NCBI RefSeq assembly: GCF_014196625.1
Contig: NZ_JACIDZ010000001.1
Coordinates: 496,001-560,000 of the forward strand
Origin: Martelella radicis
GTDB lineage: Bacteria; Pseudomonadota; Alphaproteobacteria; Rhizobiales; Rhizobiaceae
Length of the DNA: 64,000 nt
Direction: 5' to 3'
Position numbers and translations under genes: made by a program. Shown in pieces: positions 1 to 9,683 of the stretch (position 1 is the stretch's first letter; each line of letters begins with the position of its first letter). The notes beneath the pieces were generated by a model that was not told the origin of the DNA, made no database searches, and saw only the letters and a list, made by a program, of their open reading frames with translations.

Positions 1-1583
1 ATGTCACATTTACCGGAACCGGCTATTCAGAGCAGGGTTTTCTTCTGGAGGCAGAATACCGCAAGCGCTACCGCAACGGCCAGCACACGCTGCGCTTTGC
101 CGGGATCGACCAGATGGGAAGCAACCGGTTTTCAGGCGGCACCAGTGACGCAGAAGTCGATGGCCGCGCCATGATCGCCTCCACTGGCGAATTCCAGATC
201 AATCCGCGTTGGGTATTCGGCTGGGACGCGATGGTGCAGACCGACAATAATTTCGCCCGGACCTATTCAATCGACGGCCATGACGACAAGATCTTCAACA
301 ATCAGGTCTATCTGGAAGGCTTGGGCAAGCGCAGTTCGCTCTCGGTCAAGGCCAATTATTTCGACGTCCAGGACGCCGACAGCCAAAACGCCGCCGAAGG
401 CAAGCAGGCGATTGTCGTGCCGGTTGTCGACTATGACTATATCGTGCCGGAACCCGTCTTCGGCGGTCAGCTTTCCGTCACCAACAATCTGACAAATATC
501 GTCCGCGACAAGAATGACGTCGTGCCGACCAGCGTCAACGACCGCTTTCTCGGCCTCAAGGGAAACAGCACTCGTCTGACCAGCGAAGTCGAATGGAAAC
601 GGACCTTCACAACGGATGACGGCCTTCAGCTGACGCCGCTTCTCGCGGCCCGGGCCGATGGCTATCTGCTGAACGTCGACGACCCGAACCAGATCAATGG
701 CGGCGCCTATTCCTATGTCGGCAATTTCGTCGATCAGGATGCGGCCGCCCGCGCCATGGTCACGGCGGGTCTGGAAATGAAATATCCGATCCTGATGACC
801 AACAGCTTCAGCTCGCACATCTTCGAGCCGATCGGTCAGGTCTATGTGCGCCCCGACGAACAATATGCCGGCGGGCTGCCGAACGAGGACGCGCAAAGCT
901 TCGTGTTCGACGCCCTGACGCTTTTCGATCGCGACAAATTTTCCGGCTATGACCGGGTCGAAGGCGGGACGCGCGCCAATCTCGGCTTTCGTTATCGCGG
1001 CGTCTATGATTCCGGTATTCTGGTCAACGGCCTGTTCGGACAGTCCTTCCAACTCGCGGGAAAGAATTCGTTCGCTTCGCCCGATCTTGCAGGCGTCGGC
1101 ATTGATTCCGGCCTCGAAACGACGCGTTCCGACTATGTCGGCGCAGCATCCGTCTCCTTCCCTTTCGGCCTTTCGTTCACCGGCGGTGCTCGTTTCGACG
1201 AAGAAGACTTTACCTTGCAGCGCACCGACTTCGGCGTCGGTTACAATTCTCGCTGGTTCAACACGGCCCTCGACTACACCAACATCCTAGCCCAGCCCGG
1301 CTACGCCTACAATGTGCGCAACAGTGAGATCAAGTCGACCAGCACGATCCGCCTCAACGACAATTGGGGCGTGTCCGGCTCGCTGACCTACGACCTCGCC
1401 AACAATGTCCTGACCAACCGCTGGGTCGGCCTGACATATGAAGACATCTGCACGATCTTTTCGATTACCTATCAGCAAGACTGGGACAACGACAATCGTG
1501 AAGCGGTTGACTGGACGATCGGCGCCCGGCTCACCTTCCGCACACTTGGCGACATTGTGATCGGCAGCGACTCCTTCAATTGA
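1..1583 (+). CDS. lptD: LPS-assembly protein LptD, C-terminal part (5' end outside window)
   Basis: The frame is open from base 3 with no start, so the gene enters the window already in progress; about 526 codons are visible. LptD is the outer-membrane beta-barrel that, with LptE, inserts lipopolysaccharide into the outer leaflet. The visible part is rich in alternating aromatic/polar barrel strands and ends in the conserved region around YEDICTIFSITYQQ, with the late cysteine expected in this family. The downstream order surA-pdxA-rsmA is the usual alphaproteobacterial arrangement and supports the call. The missing N-terminus would carry the signal peptide and the periplasmic LptA-like domain. 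Confidence 0.93.
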   Translation, partial: VTFTGTGYSEQGFLLEAEYRKRYRNGQHTLRFAGIDQMGSNRFSGGTSDAEVDGRAMIASTGEFQINPRWVFGWDAMVQTDNNFARTYSIDGHDDKIFNNQVYLEGLGKRSSLSVKANYFDVQDADSQNAAEGKQAIVVPVVDYDYIVPEPVFGGQLSVTNNLTNIVRDKNDVVPTSVNDRFLGLKGNSTRLTSEVEWKRTFTTDDGLQLTPLLAARADGYLLNVDDPNQINGGAYSYVGNFVDQDAAARAMVTAGLEMKYPILMTNSFSSHIFEPIGQVYVRPDEQYAGGLPNEDAQSFVFDALTLFDRDKFSGYDRVEGGTRANLGFRYRGVYDSGILVNGLFGQSFQLAGKNSFASPDLAGVGIDSGLETTRSDYVGAASVSFPFGLSFTGGARFDEEDFTLQRTDFGVGYNSRWFNTALDYTNILAQPGYAYNVRNSEIKSTSTIRLNDNWGVSGSLTYDLANNVLTNRWVGLTYEDICTIFSITYQQDWDNDNREAVDWTIGARLTFRTLGDIVIGSDSFN

Positions 1584-1740
1584 CCGGAACGGCATTCCCG
1601 ATCCGATCAATGCCTTGCTTTTGCCCCTAAAATGGACAAAACATTGCCATCGAGAGATGGGCATGGAACCGTTGTATTACATGTCCGCGAACGAAACAGA
1701 CACCTTATGGCTCCACGCCTTGGGAGGGGCGGCAGCCGGC

Positions 1741-1774
1741 GCAGGGCGTATCATCTGATACGCTCCCGCCCTGC
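1741..1774 (+). other. Strong nested hairpin between lptD and surA
   Basis: GCAGGGCG (1741-1748) pairs perfectly with CGCCCTGC (1767-1774), enclosing a second palindrome in which GCGTATCA (1746-1753) pairs with TGATACGC (1756-1763). The two pairings share bases and so could be alternatives. No T-run follows, so a simple intrinsic terminator is not certain. It lies 66 bases ahead of the surA-like start, in the probable leader. Confidence 0.5.
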
Positions 1775-1839
1775 CTGAGGGCCGTATCGGATGCCGAGCG
1801 CCAGCCTGCCGGTGCGCGAGGTTGTTGAAAGGAAAGAAC

Positions 1840-2793
1840 ATGACTGCCGCAAGATTCTCAGTGACCGCCTTTGCCGCCGCCATGATCGCCACGGCAAGCA
1901 TAGTGGGCGTTGCGCCTGCGCCCGCCTTCGCCAAAACCGTCGATATCGCCGTCATCGTCAACAATGTTCCGATCACCAATGACGATATCCAGAAACGGCG
2001 AAACCTTCTCCGCCTGATGGGCACGAGCGGTAATCTCAACGAAAAGGCCCGCGAGGCGATGATCGATCAGGCGCTGAAGCAATCCGAGATCGCGCTGCGC
2101 AGCATGTCGGTCACGCAGCCGGAAGTCGACGAGGCATTCGCGAATTTCGCCAACAGCAACGGCATGTCCGTTTCCCAGATGAGCAATATTCTCAATCAGG
2201 CCGGCGTCGGCGTCGATCATTTCAAGTTCTACATCGCCGTCTCGATGAGTTGGGGGCAGCTTCTGCGCGCGCGCTATGGCGGCAACTCGCTCTTGCCGGA
2301 AGACCAGTTCATCGCGCAGCTTGAGGCAGCGGAGAAGGAAGGCAAGAAGCCGGAAACCACCGAATACCTCCTGAAGCGCATCGTCTTCGTCGTACCGGAA
2401 AAGGAGCGCGGCTCGCTTCTCGCCAAACGCAAGCGCGAGGCCGAATCCGCCCGTTCCAAATTCCCGGGATGCGATCAGGCAATCTCCTTTGCCGCGACGA
2501 TGAACGATGTGACCGTCCTCGACTACGGTCGCTTTCTCGAGCCGCAATTGCCCGGTGAGTGGAAAGATGCGGTATCAAAGGCCAAGGGCGATACCACATC
2601 GGTCCAGACGACGCCCTATGGCGCGGAATTCCTCGCGATCTGCGAGCGCAAGACCACCTCTGACGACTATGCCGCGCGTCTTGTCCTCAGCGAGCAAGAG
2701 AACTCGGCCGAGGAAGATCGGGACAGCGAGAGTGAGCGATATATGGAGGAACTGAAGAGCAAGGCCCAGATCGTCACCCCGGGCAAGTCCTGA
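1840..2793 (+). CDS. SurA-like periplasmic chaperone / peptidyl-prolyl isomerase
   Basis: A 317-residue exported protein. I chose ATG 1840 because AAAGGAAAG sits just upstream and the product then starts with a clean signal peptide (residues 1-31, hydrophobic core, A-x-A before KTVDIAVIVN). An in-frame TTG at 1822 would put charged residues ahead of the signal. After cleavage comes the SurA N-terminal module (VNNVPITNDDIQKR, with the EKAREAMIDQALKQ helix). The C-terminal half looks like a reduced rotamase/SurA C-terminal region. It probably escorts outer-membrane proteins such as the LptD encoded just upstream. The isomerase core is not obviously complete, so chaperone activity is the safer assignment. 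Confidence 0.85.
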   Translation: MTAARFSVTAFAAAMIATASIVGVAPAPAFAKTVDIAVIVNNVPITNDDIQKRRNLLRLMGTSGNLNEKAREAMIDQALKQSEIALRSMSVTQPEVDEAFANFANSNGMSVSQMSNILNQAGVGVDHFKFYIAVSMSWGQLLRARYGGNSLLPEDQFIAQLEAAEKEGKKPETTEYLLKRIVFVVPEKERGSLLAKRKREAESARSKFPGCDQAISFAATMNDVTVLDYGRFLEPQLPGEWKDAVSKAKGDTTSVQTTPYGAEFLAICERKTTSDDYAARLVLSEQENSAEEDRDSESERYMEELKSKAQIVTPGKS

Positions 2794-2802
2794 TCGCCCG
2801 GC

Positions 2803-3822
2803 ATGACCACTGACCTGCCGCTAGCTCTTTCCCAGGGAGACCCCGCCGGCATCGGGCCGGAGATCGCGCTCAAGGCCTGGTCACGCCGTCGCGAGGCTGG
2901 CCTTCCTCCCTTTGTCTATCTCGGCGACCCCCGCATATTAAAGGCGCGCGCCGCCATGCTCGGCCTGGAAGTGCCGGTCGCGGTTTCCGCGCCGGAGGCC
3001 GCTGTCGATGCATTCGGTGACGCGCTTCCGGTTTTCGCCATCGATGCGGCCACGCCCGTTGCGCCCGGAAAACCCGATACGGCCACCGCAACCGGTACGA
3101 TCGCGGCGATCGAAACCGGCGTGAAACTCACCATGCGCGGCAAGACGGCTGCACTCGTCACCAACCCGATCGCGAAATCGGTGCTTTACAGTTCCGGCTT
3201 CCGGTTTCCCGGACATACGGAATTCCTGGCCGAACTCGCCCGTCGAGAAACCGGAACCGAGTATCGCCCGGTGATGATGCTGGCCTGCCCGGCCCTGCGC
3301 GTGGTTCCGGTTACCATTCACATCCCGCTGGCCAGCGTTCCAGGTGAACTCGATCAGGCGCTGATCATCGAGACGATCCGGGTCACGGCGCGCGACCTGT
3401 CGCAGCGCTTCGGCATCAAGGCGCCCCGGCTTGCCGTGGCGGGCCTCAATCCGCATGCGGGCGAACAAGGTACGATCGGCCGCGAGGACGAGGAGACGGT
3501 TCGGCCGGCTCTCGATCTCTTGCGCGCCGAAGGCATTGACGTTGCCGGCCCCCTGCCCGCCGACACCATGTTCCATGCGAGCGCCCGCGCGCGCTACGAT
3601 GCGGCGATCTGCATGTATCACGACCAGGCGCTTATTCCGGTGAAGACACTCGGCTTTGAGGAAGGCGTCAATGTGACGCTCGGCCTGCCTTTCGTCAGGA
3701 CCTCGCCCGACCACGGCACGGCTTTCGACATCGCCGAACGCGGCGTTGCGGATCCGACAAGCCTTGAAGAAGCGTTGAAACTTGCGGCACGGCTAGCCGA
3801 CGGACCCGGGGGCCTGGCATGA
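2803..3822 (+). CDS. pdxA: 4-hydroxythreonine-4-phosphate dehydrogenase PdxA
   Basis: A 339-residue enzyme that oxidises 4-phosphohydroxy-L-threonine with NAD(P)+, supplying the substrate that PdxJ condenses with deoxyxylulose phosphate in pyridoxal phosphate synthesis. The N-terminal [15 protein letters not shown] and the three metal-binding histidine motifs ([34 protein letters not shown]) are all present and the length is normal. It follows the surA-like gene by 9 bases and overlaps rsmA by 4 bases (ATGA), so translation is probably coupled. A pdxJ gene is also in this window, near 62.5 kb. Confidence 0.97.
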   Translation: MTTDLPLALSQGDPAGIGPEIALKAWSRRREAGLPPFVYLGDPRILKARAAMLGLEVPVAVSAPEAAVDAFGDALPVFAIDAATPVAPGKPDTATATGTIAAIETGVKLTMRGKTAALVTNPIAKSVLYSSGFRFPGHTEFLAELARRETGTEYRPVMMLACPALRVVPVTIHIPLASVPGELDQALIIETIRVTARDLSQRFGIKAPRLAVAGLNPHAGEQGTIGREDEETVRPALDLLRAEGIDVAGPLPADTMFHASARARYDAAICMYHDQALIPVKTLGFEEGVNVTLGLPFVRTSPDHGTAFDIAERGVADPTSLEEALKLAARLADGPGGLA

Positions 3823-4646
3823 GCCAGATCGACGATCTGCCGCCGCTACGGGAGGTTCTGGCCGCCCATGAGCTGAACGCCAGGAAGGCGCTTGGCCAGA
3901 ACTTCCTGCTTGACCTGAACCTCACGCAGAAGATCGCGCGCACGGCCGGCGATCTTGCGGGCGCGCATGTTATCGAAGTGGGCCCGGGACCGGGCGGCCT
4001 GACCCGCGCCATCCTGTCGCTCGGCGCCGAAAAGCTGACCGTGATTGAACGCGACCAGCGTTGTCTGCCGGCCCTGGAGGAGATTACCGCGCATTATCCG
4101 GGCCGGCTCGAGATCATAGAGGGCGACGCGCTAAAGACGGATTTTGCGGCAATAGCCGGCGGCAAACCCGTCCGCATCATCGCCAATCTGCCCTACAATA
4201 TCGGCACGCAACTACTGGTGAACTGGCTTCTGCCCGAAACCTGGCCGCCCTACTGGCAATCGCTGACACTGATGTTCCAGAAAGAGGTTGCGCAACGCAT
4301 TGTCGCCGCTCCCGGCGACAGCCACTACGGCAGGTTGGGCGTCCTGGCCGGCTGGCGGACAGCGGCGCAGATCGCCTTCGACGTGCCGCCGCAGGCCTTC
4401 ACGCCGCCGCCGAAAGTGACCTCCAGCGTGGTCCACCTGACGCCGCGCGATAAGCCGATCGCAGTCGAGGCCGCTTCCCTTGAAAGGCTCACTCAGGCTG
4501 CCTTCGGCCAGCGCCGCAAGATGCTGCGCCAGAGCCTCAAGCCCCTGGGCGGAGAAAGCCTGCTGCAAAAGGCGGGCATCGACCCGACGCGCCGGGCCGA
4601 AACGCTGAGCGTCGCGGAATTCTGCACGCTCGCGGACGCGCTTTAA
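3819..4646 (+). CDS. rsmA: 16S rRNA (adenine-1518/1519-N6) dimethyltransferase RsmA/KsgA
   Basis: A 275-residue SAM-dependent methyltransferase that dimethylates two adjacent adenines in the 3' terminal hairpin of 16S rRNA during 30S maturation. Visible motifs are GQNFLLD near residue 26, the SAM-binding [12 protein letters not shown], the acidic end of motif II in VIERD, and the catalytic IANLPYN. The C-terminal region carries the [11 protein letters not shown] helix typical of KsgA. Its start codon overlaps the pdxA stop by 4 bases, making it the last gene of the lptD-surA-pdxA-rsmA run. Confidence 0.97.
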   Translation: MSQIDDLPPLREVLAAHELNARKALGQNFLLDLNLTQKIARTAGDLAGAHVIEVGPGPGGLTRAILSLGAEKLTVIERDQRCLPALEEITAHYPGRLEIIEGDALKTDFAAIAGGKPVRIIANLPYNIGTQLLVNWLLPETWPPYWQSLTLMFQKEVAQRIVAAPGDSHYGRLGVLAGWRTAAQIAFDVPPQAFTPPPKVTSSVVHLTPRDKPIAVEAASLERLTQAAFGQRRKMLRQSLKPLGGESLLQKAGIDPTRRAETLSVAEFCTLADAL

Positions 4647-4688
4647 GGTACTGAGCGGATCCGTCGAAGCCACCGGGTCGTCAGGAGC

Positions 4689-5327
4689 CTATTCCGACAG
4701 AAGCGCGTCGACATGGTGCGGGATGACGCTTTCATATTCGCGTTTTGCGCGCTCGGCCCTGAGGATGGAGCGCACCAGATCATATGCATCCTCAAGATCG
4801 TCATTGACGACGACATATTCGTAATCGCGCCAGCGCGAAATCTCGCCGGTCGCGTTTTTAAGACGCACCTCCATGGCCGCCTTGCTGTCTTCGGCGCGCG
4901 CCATCAGACGCTCCTTCAGCGCCTTCATTGACGGCGGCAACACGAAGATGCCGACGACGTCGCGCGGCAGAGCCTGCTTGAGCTGTTCGGCGCCCTGAAC
5001 GTCGATGTCGAAAAGAACGTCACGGCCGGCCGCAAGCGAACGCTCGACCGCTGCGCGCGGCGTCGCATAGTAATTGCCATGCACCTCGGCCCATTCGAGA
5101 AAGGCGCCCTGATCGCGACGGGAGATGAATTCTTCCTTTTCGAGAAAGAAGTAGTGCACACCCTCTTCCTCGCTCTTCCGGCGCATGCGGGTCGTCGCAC
5201 TGATCGACAGGTCGATCATCGGATCCTCGGCGAGCAGCCTCCGGGCAATCGTTGACTTTCCAGCGCCCGAAGGGGCGGCCAGCACCAGCATGATACCGCG
5301 TCGGGTGACGGTCTCGTTTCCTGTCAT
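4689..5327 (-). CDS. gmk: Guanylate kinase
   Basis: A 212-residue cytoplasmic kinase that converts GMP and ATP to GDP and ADP. The P-loop APSGAGKSTIARRL lies at residues 18-31. It is followed by the GMP-binding stretch SISATTRMRRKSEEEGVHYFF and the lid region, all in the usual order. It starts 5 bases after the end of yicC on the same strand, so the two are cotranscribed. It faces rsmA tail to tail across about 40 bases, in which I see no clear terminator. Confidence 0.97.
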   Translation of the reverse strand: MTGNETVTRRGIMLVLAAPSGAGKSTIARRLLAEDPMIDLSISATTRMRRKSEEEGVHYFFLEKEEFISRRDQGAFLEWAEVHGNYYATPRAAVERSLAAGRDVLFDIDVQGAEQLKQALPRDVVGIFVLPPSMKALKERLMARAEDSKAAMEVRLKNATGEISRWRDYEYVVVNDDLEDAYDLVRSILRAERAKREYESVIPHHVDALLSE

Positions 5328-5332
5328 GGGGC

Positions 5333-6220
5333 TTACTCCAGATTCTGTATCTGCTCGCGAAACTGATCGATGACCGTCTTCAGTTCGAGGCCCGCCGCAG
5401 TGACCGCTACGGCGTTCGATTTAGAGCAGATCGTGTTGGTCTCGCGATTGAATTCCTGCGCCAGAAAATCAAGCCGTCGCCCGCATGGCCCGCCTTGCGC
5501 GATGAGCGCGCGCGCGGCCTCGACATGGGCATTCAACCGGTCGATTTCTTCCTGCAGGTCGGCCTTGGTGGCAAGGAGAACGGCTTCGGCGTAAAGCCGC
5601 GAATCGTCCAGCGCAGGCGAGGCCTCGACAAGCCTGGAGACCTGCTCGGCAAGCCTTGCGGCGATCGCTGCCGGCTCGCGAGTGGGGTCGGCCGCAATCG
5701 TCGCGGTCAGCGTTTCGATCCTGTCGATCTGGCGGCCGAGCACCGCAACGATCTTGTCGCCCTCGTCTGCGCGCATGGCGCACAACCGGTCGAGGGCGAG
5801 ATCGAGATCCGCCAGAATCATCCGGTCGCGGGTCTCGATCGTTTCTTCGCTTTCCTCCGCCTCTCGGAAATCGGCGATGCCGCGCATGCCGAGCAATCCC
5901 TCGAAGGTCAGCTTCCCGTCATCGACACGATCGCCAAGCCTGGCTTTGAGGTCGAGTATGGCCTGAAGCGCGGCTTCGTTGACGACCAGCTCCAGCTTGC
6001 TTTCAGAAAGCGTTATCGAAAGCGCCACCTGGACATTGCCGCGCGAAAGCCGGCCGGAAAGCCGCTTGCGGACTTCGCTTTCCAGATGGTCGCTGCCCTG
6101 CGGCAATCTCAGCCTGAAGTCGAGGCCCTTTCCATTGACCGACCTGAGTTCCCACGACCAGCGATAGCGCTGCCAGTGTCCGTCACTCCGTGCAAAGCCC
6201 GTCATTGATTGCGGCTTCAT
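5333..6220 (-). CDS. yicC: YicC family endoribonuclease/stress protein
   Basis: A 295-residue protein with the family opening MTGFARSDG (preceded by MKPQS), the N-terminal YicC domain with the signature SVNGKGLD, and the C-terminal DUF1732 region ending CSKSNAVAVTAAGLELKTVIDQFREQ. Family members are reported to act as endoribonucleases and to influence small-RNA stability; the role in this organism is inferred. It lies between mltG and gmk on the minus strand. The yicC-gmk pairing is widely conserved. The start could be ATG 6220 or the internal ATG at 6205. Confidence 0.92.
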   Translation of the reverse strand: MKPQSMTGFARSDGHWQRYRWSWELRSVNGKGLDFRLRLPQGSDHLESEVRKRLSGRLSRGNVQVALSITLSESKLELVVNEAALQAILDLKARLGDRVDDGKLTFEGLLGMRGIADFREAEESEETIETRDRMILADLDLALDRLCAMRADEGDKIVAVLGRQIDRIETLTATIAADPTREPAAIAARLAEQVSRLVEASPALDDSRLYAEAVLLATKADLQEEIDRLNAHVEAARALIAQGGPCGRRLDFLAQEFNRETNTICSKSNAVAVTAAGLELKTVIDQFREQIQNLE

Positions 6221-6325
6221 GTTTTCCCCTCTTGGCCACTGTCAGACTGCGGCCGGTGCTGGCGGTTGCGGCGCAAACTACAGCATTTTGTCCCAAACGC
6301 TAAGAAACACCTGCCAGCCTCGCGG

Positions 6326-7471
6326 TCAGTTGCCCCCCAGCTCCGCCTCGAGCCGGCGCCAGCGGCGCACATTGGCATTGTGTTCGTCCAGCGTTTTCGC
6401 GAAGGCATGGCCGCCGCTGCCATCAGCGACGAAATAAAGGTCGTCGGTGCGTGCCGGGTTGGCGACAGCCTCCAGCGCGGCCCTTCCGGGATTGGCGATC
6501 GGCCCCGGCGGCAGGCCGCTGATCCTGTATGTGTTGTAGGGCGTTTCCTTGTCGAGGTCCGACCGGTAGATCGGTCGATCGGAAGGTTTGCCCTCGCCGC
6601 CGAAGATTCCATAGATCACCGTCGGATCCGACTGCAGCCGCATGCCGCGATCAAGCCTGTTCAGGAACACGGCGGCGACCTGCGGCCGCTCGGAGGCGAT
6701 GCCGGTTTCCTTCTCGACGATCGAGGCCAATGTGACAAATTCGTCCTTGTTCTCGATCGGCAGTCCCTGATCACGCTTCAGCCAGATTTCATCGACAAGC
6801 CGCTGTTGCCCCTCGCGCATCTGGTCAATGATCTCGACGCGGTCCGTGCCGCGCGAGAACCGGTAGGTCTCGGGCATGAGACTGCCTTCCGGCGGCAACT
6901 CGTCCGGCAGATCCCCGCTCAGGTTCGGATCGGCGGCCAGACGGTCGAAGATCTCCTGCACCGTGAAGCCTTCAGGAAACGAGATGCTGTAGAGAATGGA
7001 CTTTCCGGACTCCAGCAGCGCGGCGACGTCAGCCATCGAGGAGCCGGCCTTGATCTCGTAGTCGCCAGCCTTCAGCGTCTCGCCGTCACGCATATGGGCG
7101 GCGGTCACATAGCGGAAGATACGCGAATCACTGATGATGCCGTTGCGTTCAAGATCCCGCGCGATCGTCGCAAGCCCCGCGCCGGCACGCACGGTGAATT
7201 CCGAATTGACTGTCAGCGGCCCGGGCTCGTTATAGCTCGATTTCGCATAGTAATAGACGCCGCCAATGGCAACGGCGCCGAGAACCAGCAACGTCATCAC
7301 GAAATTCAGAAAGATGACGAACTGACTCTTGGCCTTTTTCGAACGCTGGACCGGCTGAGGAACGCGTTCGGGCCGCAAGGCCTCCTTGGCCGACTTCGGG
7401 ACGGTCGGCCTGCGCTCATCGCCGCCACCCTCACCGTTTTCGCGTCCGTTATCCTGATCAGAACCGCGCAC
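6326..7471 (-). CDS. mltG: Endolytic peptidoglycan transglycosylase MltG
   Basis: A 381-residue inner-membrane enzyme that cuts nascent glycan strands and so limits their length. A charged, disordered cytoplasmic N-terminus (residues 1-50) is followed by one membrane helix (51-75) and then the periplasmic YceG domain. The catalytic glutamate lies in LASIVEKETG (about E253), and the family motif NTYRISGLPPGPIANPG is present further on. It is upstream of yicC and gmk on the same strand with a gap of about 105 bases. In many alphaproteobacteria it closes the fabF-acpP cluster, as here. Confidence 0.95.
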   Translation of the reverse strand: MRGSDQDNGRENGEGGGDERRPTVPKSAKEALRPERVPQPVQRSKKAKSQFVIFLNFVMTLLVLGAVAIGGVYYYAKSSYNEPGPLTVNSEFTVRAGAGLATIARDLERNGIISDSRIFRYVTAAHMRDGETLKAGDYEIKAGSSMADVAALLESGKSILYSISFPEGFTVQEIFDRLAADPNLSGDLPDELPPEGSLMPETYRFSRGTDRVEIIDQMREGQQRLVDEIWLKRDQGLPIENKDEFVTLASIVEKETGIASERPQVAAVFLNRLDRGMRLQSDPTVIYGIFGGEGKPSDRPIYRSDLDKETPYNTYRISGLPPGPIANPGRAALEAVANPARTDDLYFVADGSGGHAFAKTLDEHNANVRRWRRLEAELGGN

Positions 7472-7609
7472 CGGTACCTCTTTTCATAAAGTCTGGCCGC
7501 CATGCCCGGCAATGCACTTGATCCATGCGGCCAGCACCGTGGGTCGGTGTCTTGAGCCGTGGCGGCGAACAATCGAATCCAAAGCCGAAGCCATTGAACC
7601 TAGATAAAA

Positions 7610-7635
7610 AAACGGCCTCAAAATGTCAGCCGTTT
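7610..7635 (-). terminator. Intrinsic terminator after fabF
   Basis: Read on the minus strand, AAACGGC and GCCGTTT form a 7-bp stem around a 12-base loop, followed at once by a run of T. It lies about 30 bases beyond the fabF stop, separating fabF from mltG. Confidence 0.8.
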
Positions 7636-7665
7636 CTTTTTCTCATCCACAAAGGTGGGACCGGC

Positions 7666-8928
7666 TCAGCCGTTATAGCGGCGCAGAACCAGAGAGGCAT
7701 TGGTGCCGCCGAATCCGAACGAATTCGAGAGAGCAACATCGATATTGCGCTTACGCGCGACCTTGGGCACGAGGTCGATCGCCGTCTCGCGTTCCGGATT
7801 GTCGAGATTGAGCGTCGGCGGAGCGACATTGTCGCGAATCGCCAGCGTCGAGAAGATCGCCTCGATTGCGCCGGCGGCGCCCAGAAGATGCCCGGTCGCC
7901 GATTTGGTCGATGACATGGAGACCTTGCCGGCATCATCGCCGAGAAGCCGTTCGACCGCGCCGAGTTCGATCGTATCGGCCATGGTCGATGTGCCGTGGG
8001 CGTTAATATAGTCGATTTCGCCGGGCGTGATGCCGGCGCGTTTCAACGCCGAAGTCATGCAGCGGAAAGCGCCCTCGCCGTCTTCGCTTGGAGCGGTGAT
8101 GTGGAACGCGTCGCCGCTGAGCCCGTAGCCGACAACTTCCGCGTAGATCGTAGCGCCGCGAGCCTTGGCGTGTTCGAGCTCTTCAAGAACCACGACCCCG
8201 GCGCCCTCGCCCATGACGAAACCGTCACGGTCGACATCATAGGGCCGCGAGGCGCGTTGCGGATCGTCGTTGAAATCGGTCGAAAGCGCCTTGCAGGCAG
8301 CGAAACCGGCCAGAGAAAGCCGGCAGATTGGCGATTCCGCGCCACCGGCGACCATCACATCGGCATCGCCGAAACCGATCAGCCGGCTGGCATCGCCGAT
8401 GGCATGCGCCCCGGTCGAGCAGGCGGTGACGACGGAATGATTGGGGCCGCGCAGCTTATGGCGGATCGAAACCTGGCCGGAAGCCAGATTGATCAGGCGG
8501 CCGGGAATGAAGAAGGGAGAGACACGACGCGGACCGCGATCACGAAGAGTGTAACCGGCTTCTACGATGCCATCGAGGCCGCCAATGCCGGAACCGATCA
8601 GCACGCCGGTCGAAATCTGTTCCTCGTCGCTCTTGGGATGCCAGTCGGCATCGTTGAGCGCCATATCGGCCGCGGCCATGGCATAGACGATGAAGGGGTC
8701 TACCTTGCGCTGCTCCTTCGGTTCAAGCCATTCGTCGGCGTTGAAGGTGCCGTCGCTGCCGTCTCCGACGGGAATAGAGCAGGCAATCTTGGCTGCAAGA
8801 TCTTCCGTCTCGAAAGCGGTAACCTTGGATGCTCCGTTCCTGCCTTCCAGCAGACGGGACCAGATGATTTCGGTTCCGCATCCAAGCGGCGTTACCATAC
8901 CCAAACCGGTGATTACTACACGCCTCAT
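7666..8928 (-). CDS. fabF: 3-oxoacyl-[acyl-carrier-protein] synthase II (FabF)
   Basis: A 420-residue condensing enzyme that elongates acyl-ACP with malonyl-ACP in type II fatty-acid synthesis. The Cys-His-His triad is visible as VTACSTGAHAIG, NAHGTSTMADTIE and KSATGHLLGAAG. The length is normal and the start RRVVITGLGMVTPLG is the family's usual one. It is preceded on the same strand by acpP, after a 231-base gap that contains a terminator, so it probably has its own promoter as well as read-through. Confidence 0.97.
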   Translation of the reverse strand: MRRVVITGLGMVTPLGCGTEIIWSRLLEGRNGASKVTAFETEDLAAKIACSIPVGDGSDGTFNADEWLEPKEQRKVDPFIVYAMAAADMALNDADWHPKSDEEQISTGVLIGSGIGGLDGIVEAGYTLRDRGPRRVSPFFIPGRLINLASGQVSIRHKLRGPNHSVVTACSTGAHAIGDASRLIGFGDADVMVAGGAESPICRLSLAGFAACKALSTDFNDDPQRASRPYDVDRDGFVMGEGAGVVVLEELEHAKARGATIYAEVVGYGLSGDAFHITAPSEDGEGAFRCMTSALKRAGITPGEIDYINAHGTSTMADTIELGAVERLLGDDAGKVSMSSTKSATGHLLGAAGAIEAIFSTLAIRDNVAPPTLNLDNPERETAIDLVPKVARKRNIDVALSNSFGFGGTNASLVLRRYNG

Positions 8929-9086
8929 TGGTGGATCGCCCCTTCTTGAATTTTGTATCGCGCCCTGCTTGATGTCGAAGCCCGGCTGCCGCCTGCCCAG
9001 TCAAGCGGCTCATTGTCCTGAAGACCGGTCGCCCGGCGCGACAAGATGCGCCGCCGAAAGGCAGACCCGGTTCCGGATAAAAAAAT

Positions 9087-9104
9087 GGCCCGTTTGACCG
9101 GGCC
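9087..9104 (-). terminator. Intrinsic terminator after acpP
   Basis: On the minus strand GGCCCG, a 6-base loop and CGGGCC are followed by A and seven T. It lies 56 bases beyond the acpP stop and would let acpP be expressed as a short abundant transcript, with fabF transcribed at a lower level. Confidence 0.85.
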
Positions 9105-9159
9105 GATCAAGGCGGTATTCGGGCAATGCCCAGAAAACCGCCTGCTATTTATCGTTCGA

Positions 9160-9396
9160 TCAGGCCTGGGCCTTCTCGATAAACTTGATCGCGTCGCCCA
9201 CCGTGAGGATGGAGTCGGCCGCATCGTCGGGGATCTCGACACCGAACTCTTCTTCGAAGGCCATGACAAGCTCGACGGTGTCGAGCGAATCTGCGCCCAG
9301 ATCGTCGATGAAGCTGGCGCTTTCAACAACCTTGTCGGCATCAACGCCCAGGTGGTCAACTACAATTTTCTTAACGCGTTCTGCGATATCGCTCAT
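9160..9396 (-). CDS. acpP: Acyl carrier protein
   Basis: A 78-residue acidic protein starting [17 protein letters not shown]. Ser37 in the [14 protein letters not shown] motif is the attachment site for 4'-phosphopantetheine. Upstream in-frame codons would add 16 residues not found in the family, so I start at ATG 9396. It carries growing acyl chains between FabD, FabG and FabF, all encoded around it. It has its own gap of about 290 bases upstream and a strong terminator downstream, consistent with the high expression expected. Confidence 0.97.
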   Translation of the reverse strand: MSDIAERVKKIVVDHLGVDADKVVESASFIDDLGADSLDTVELVMAFEEEFGVEIPDDAADSILTVGDAIKFIEKAQA

Positions 9397-9683
9397 GTCG
9401 GTATCCTCGACCTGTCTCAAGTTCGATGGAATGCGTATCGGCATTCCTTGAAGTTAACGCCGTCTGATCCCCGGCTGAACCGGAAGATGCGGCGGCAAAC
9501 ACGTGAACCAACGCCCACATTGGAAAAATACCGGCCCACTGGACCGGATATCATCCGCTGGACTGTTCTTGGCAGTCCCGGCCCGCTTACCATGCTTTGT
9601 TCACGGCGCAAAGCCTAAAAAGCGCCGCTTTGCGGCAAGCGCAGGCAATTCAACTTCCCGCGCCCGTCGAAAACGGCCCTCAG

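Noticed and set aside
6209-7489. 426-codon plus-strand open frame opposite mltG
   Set aside because: mltG has membrane helix and catalytic glutamate in place. The opposite frame is compositionally an antisense shadow.
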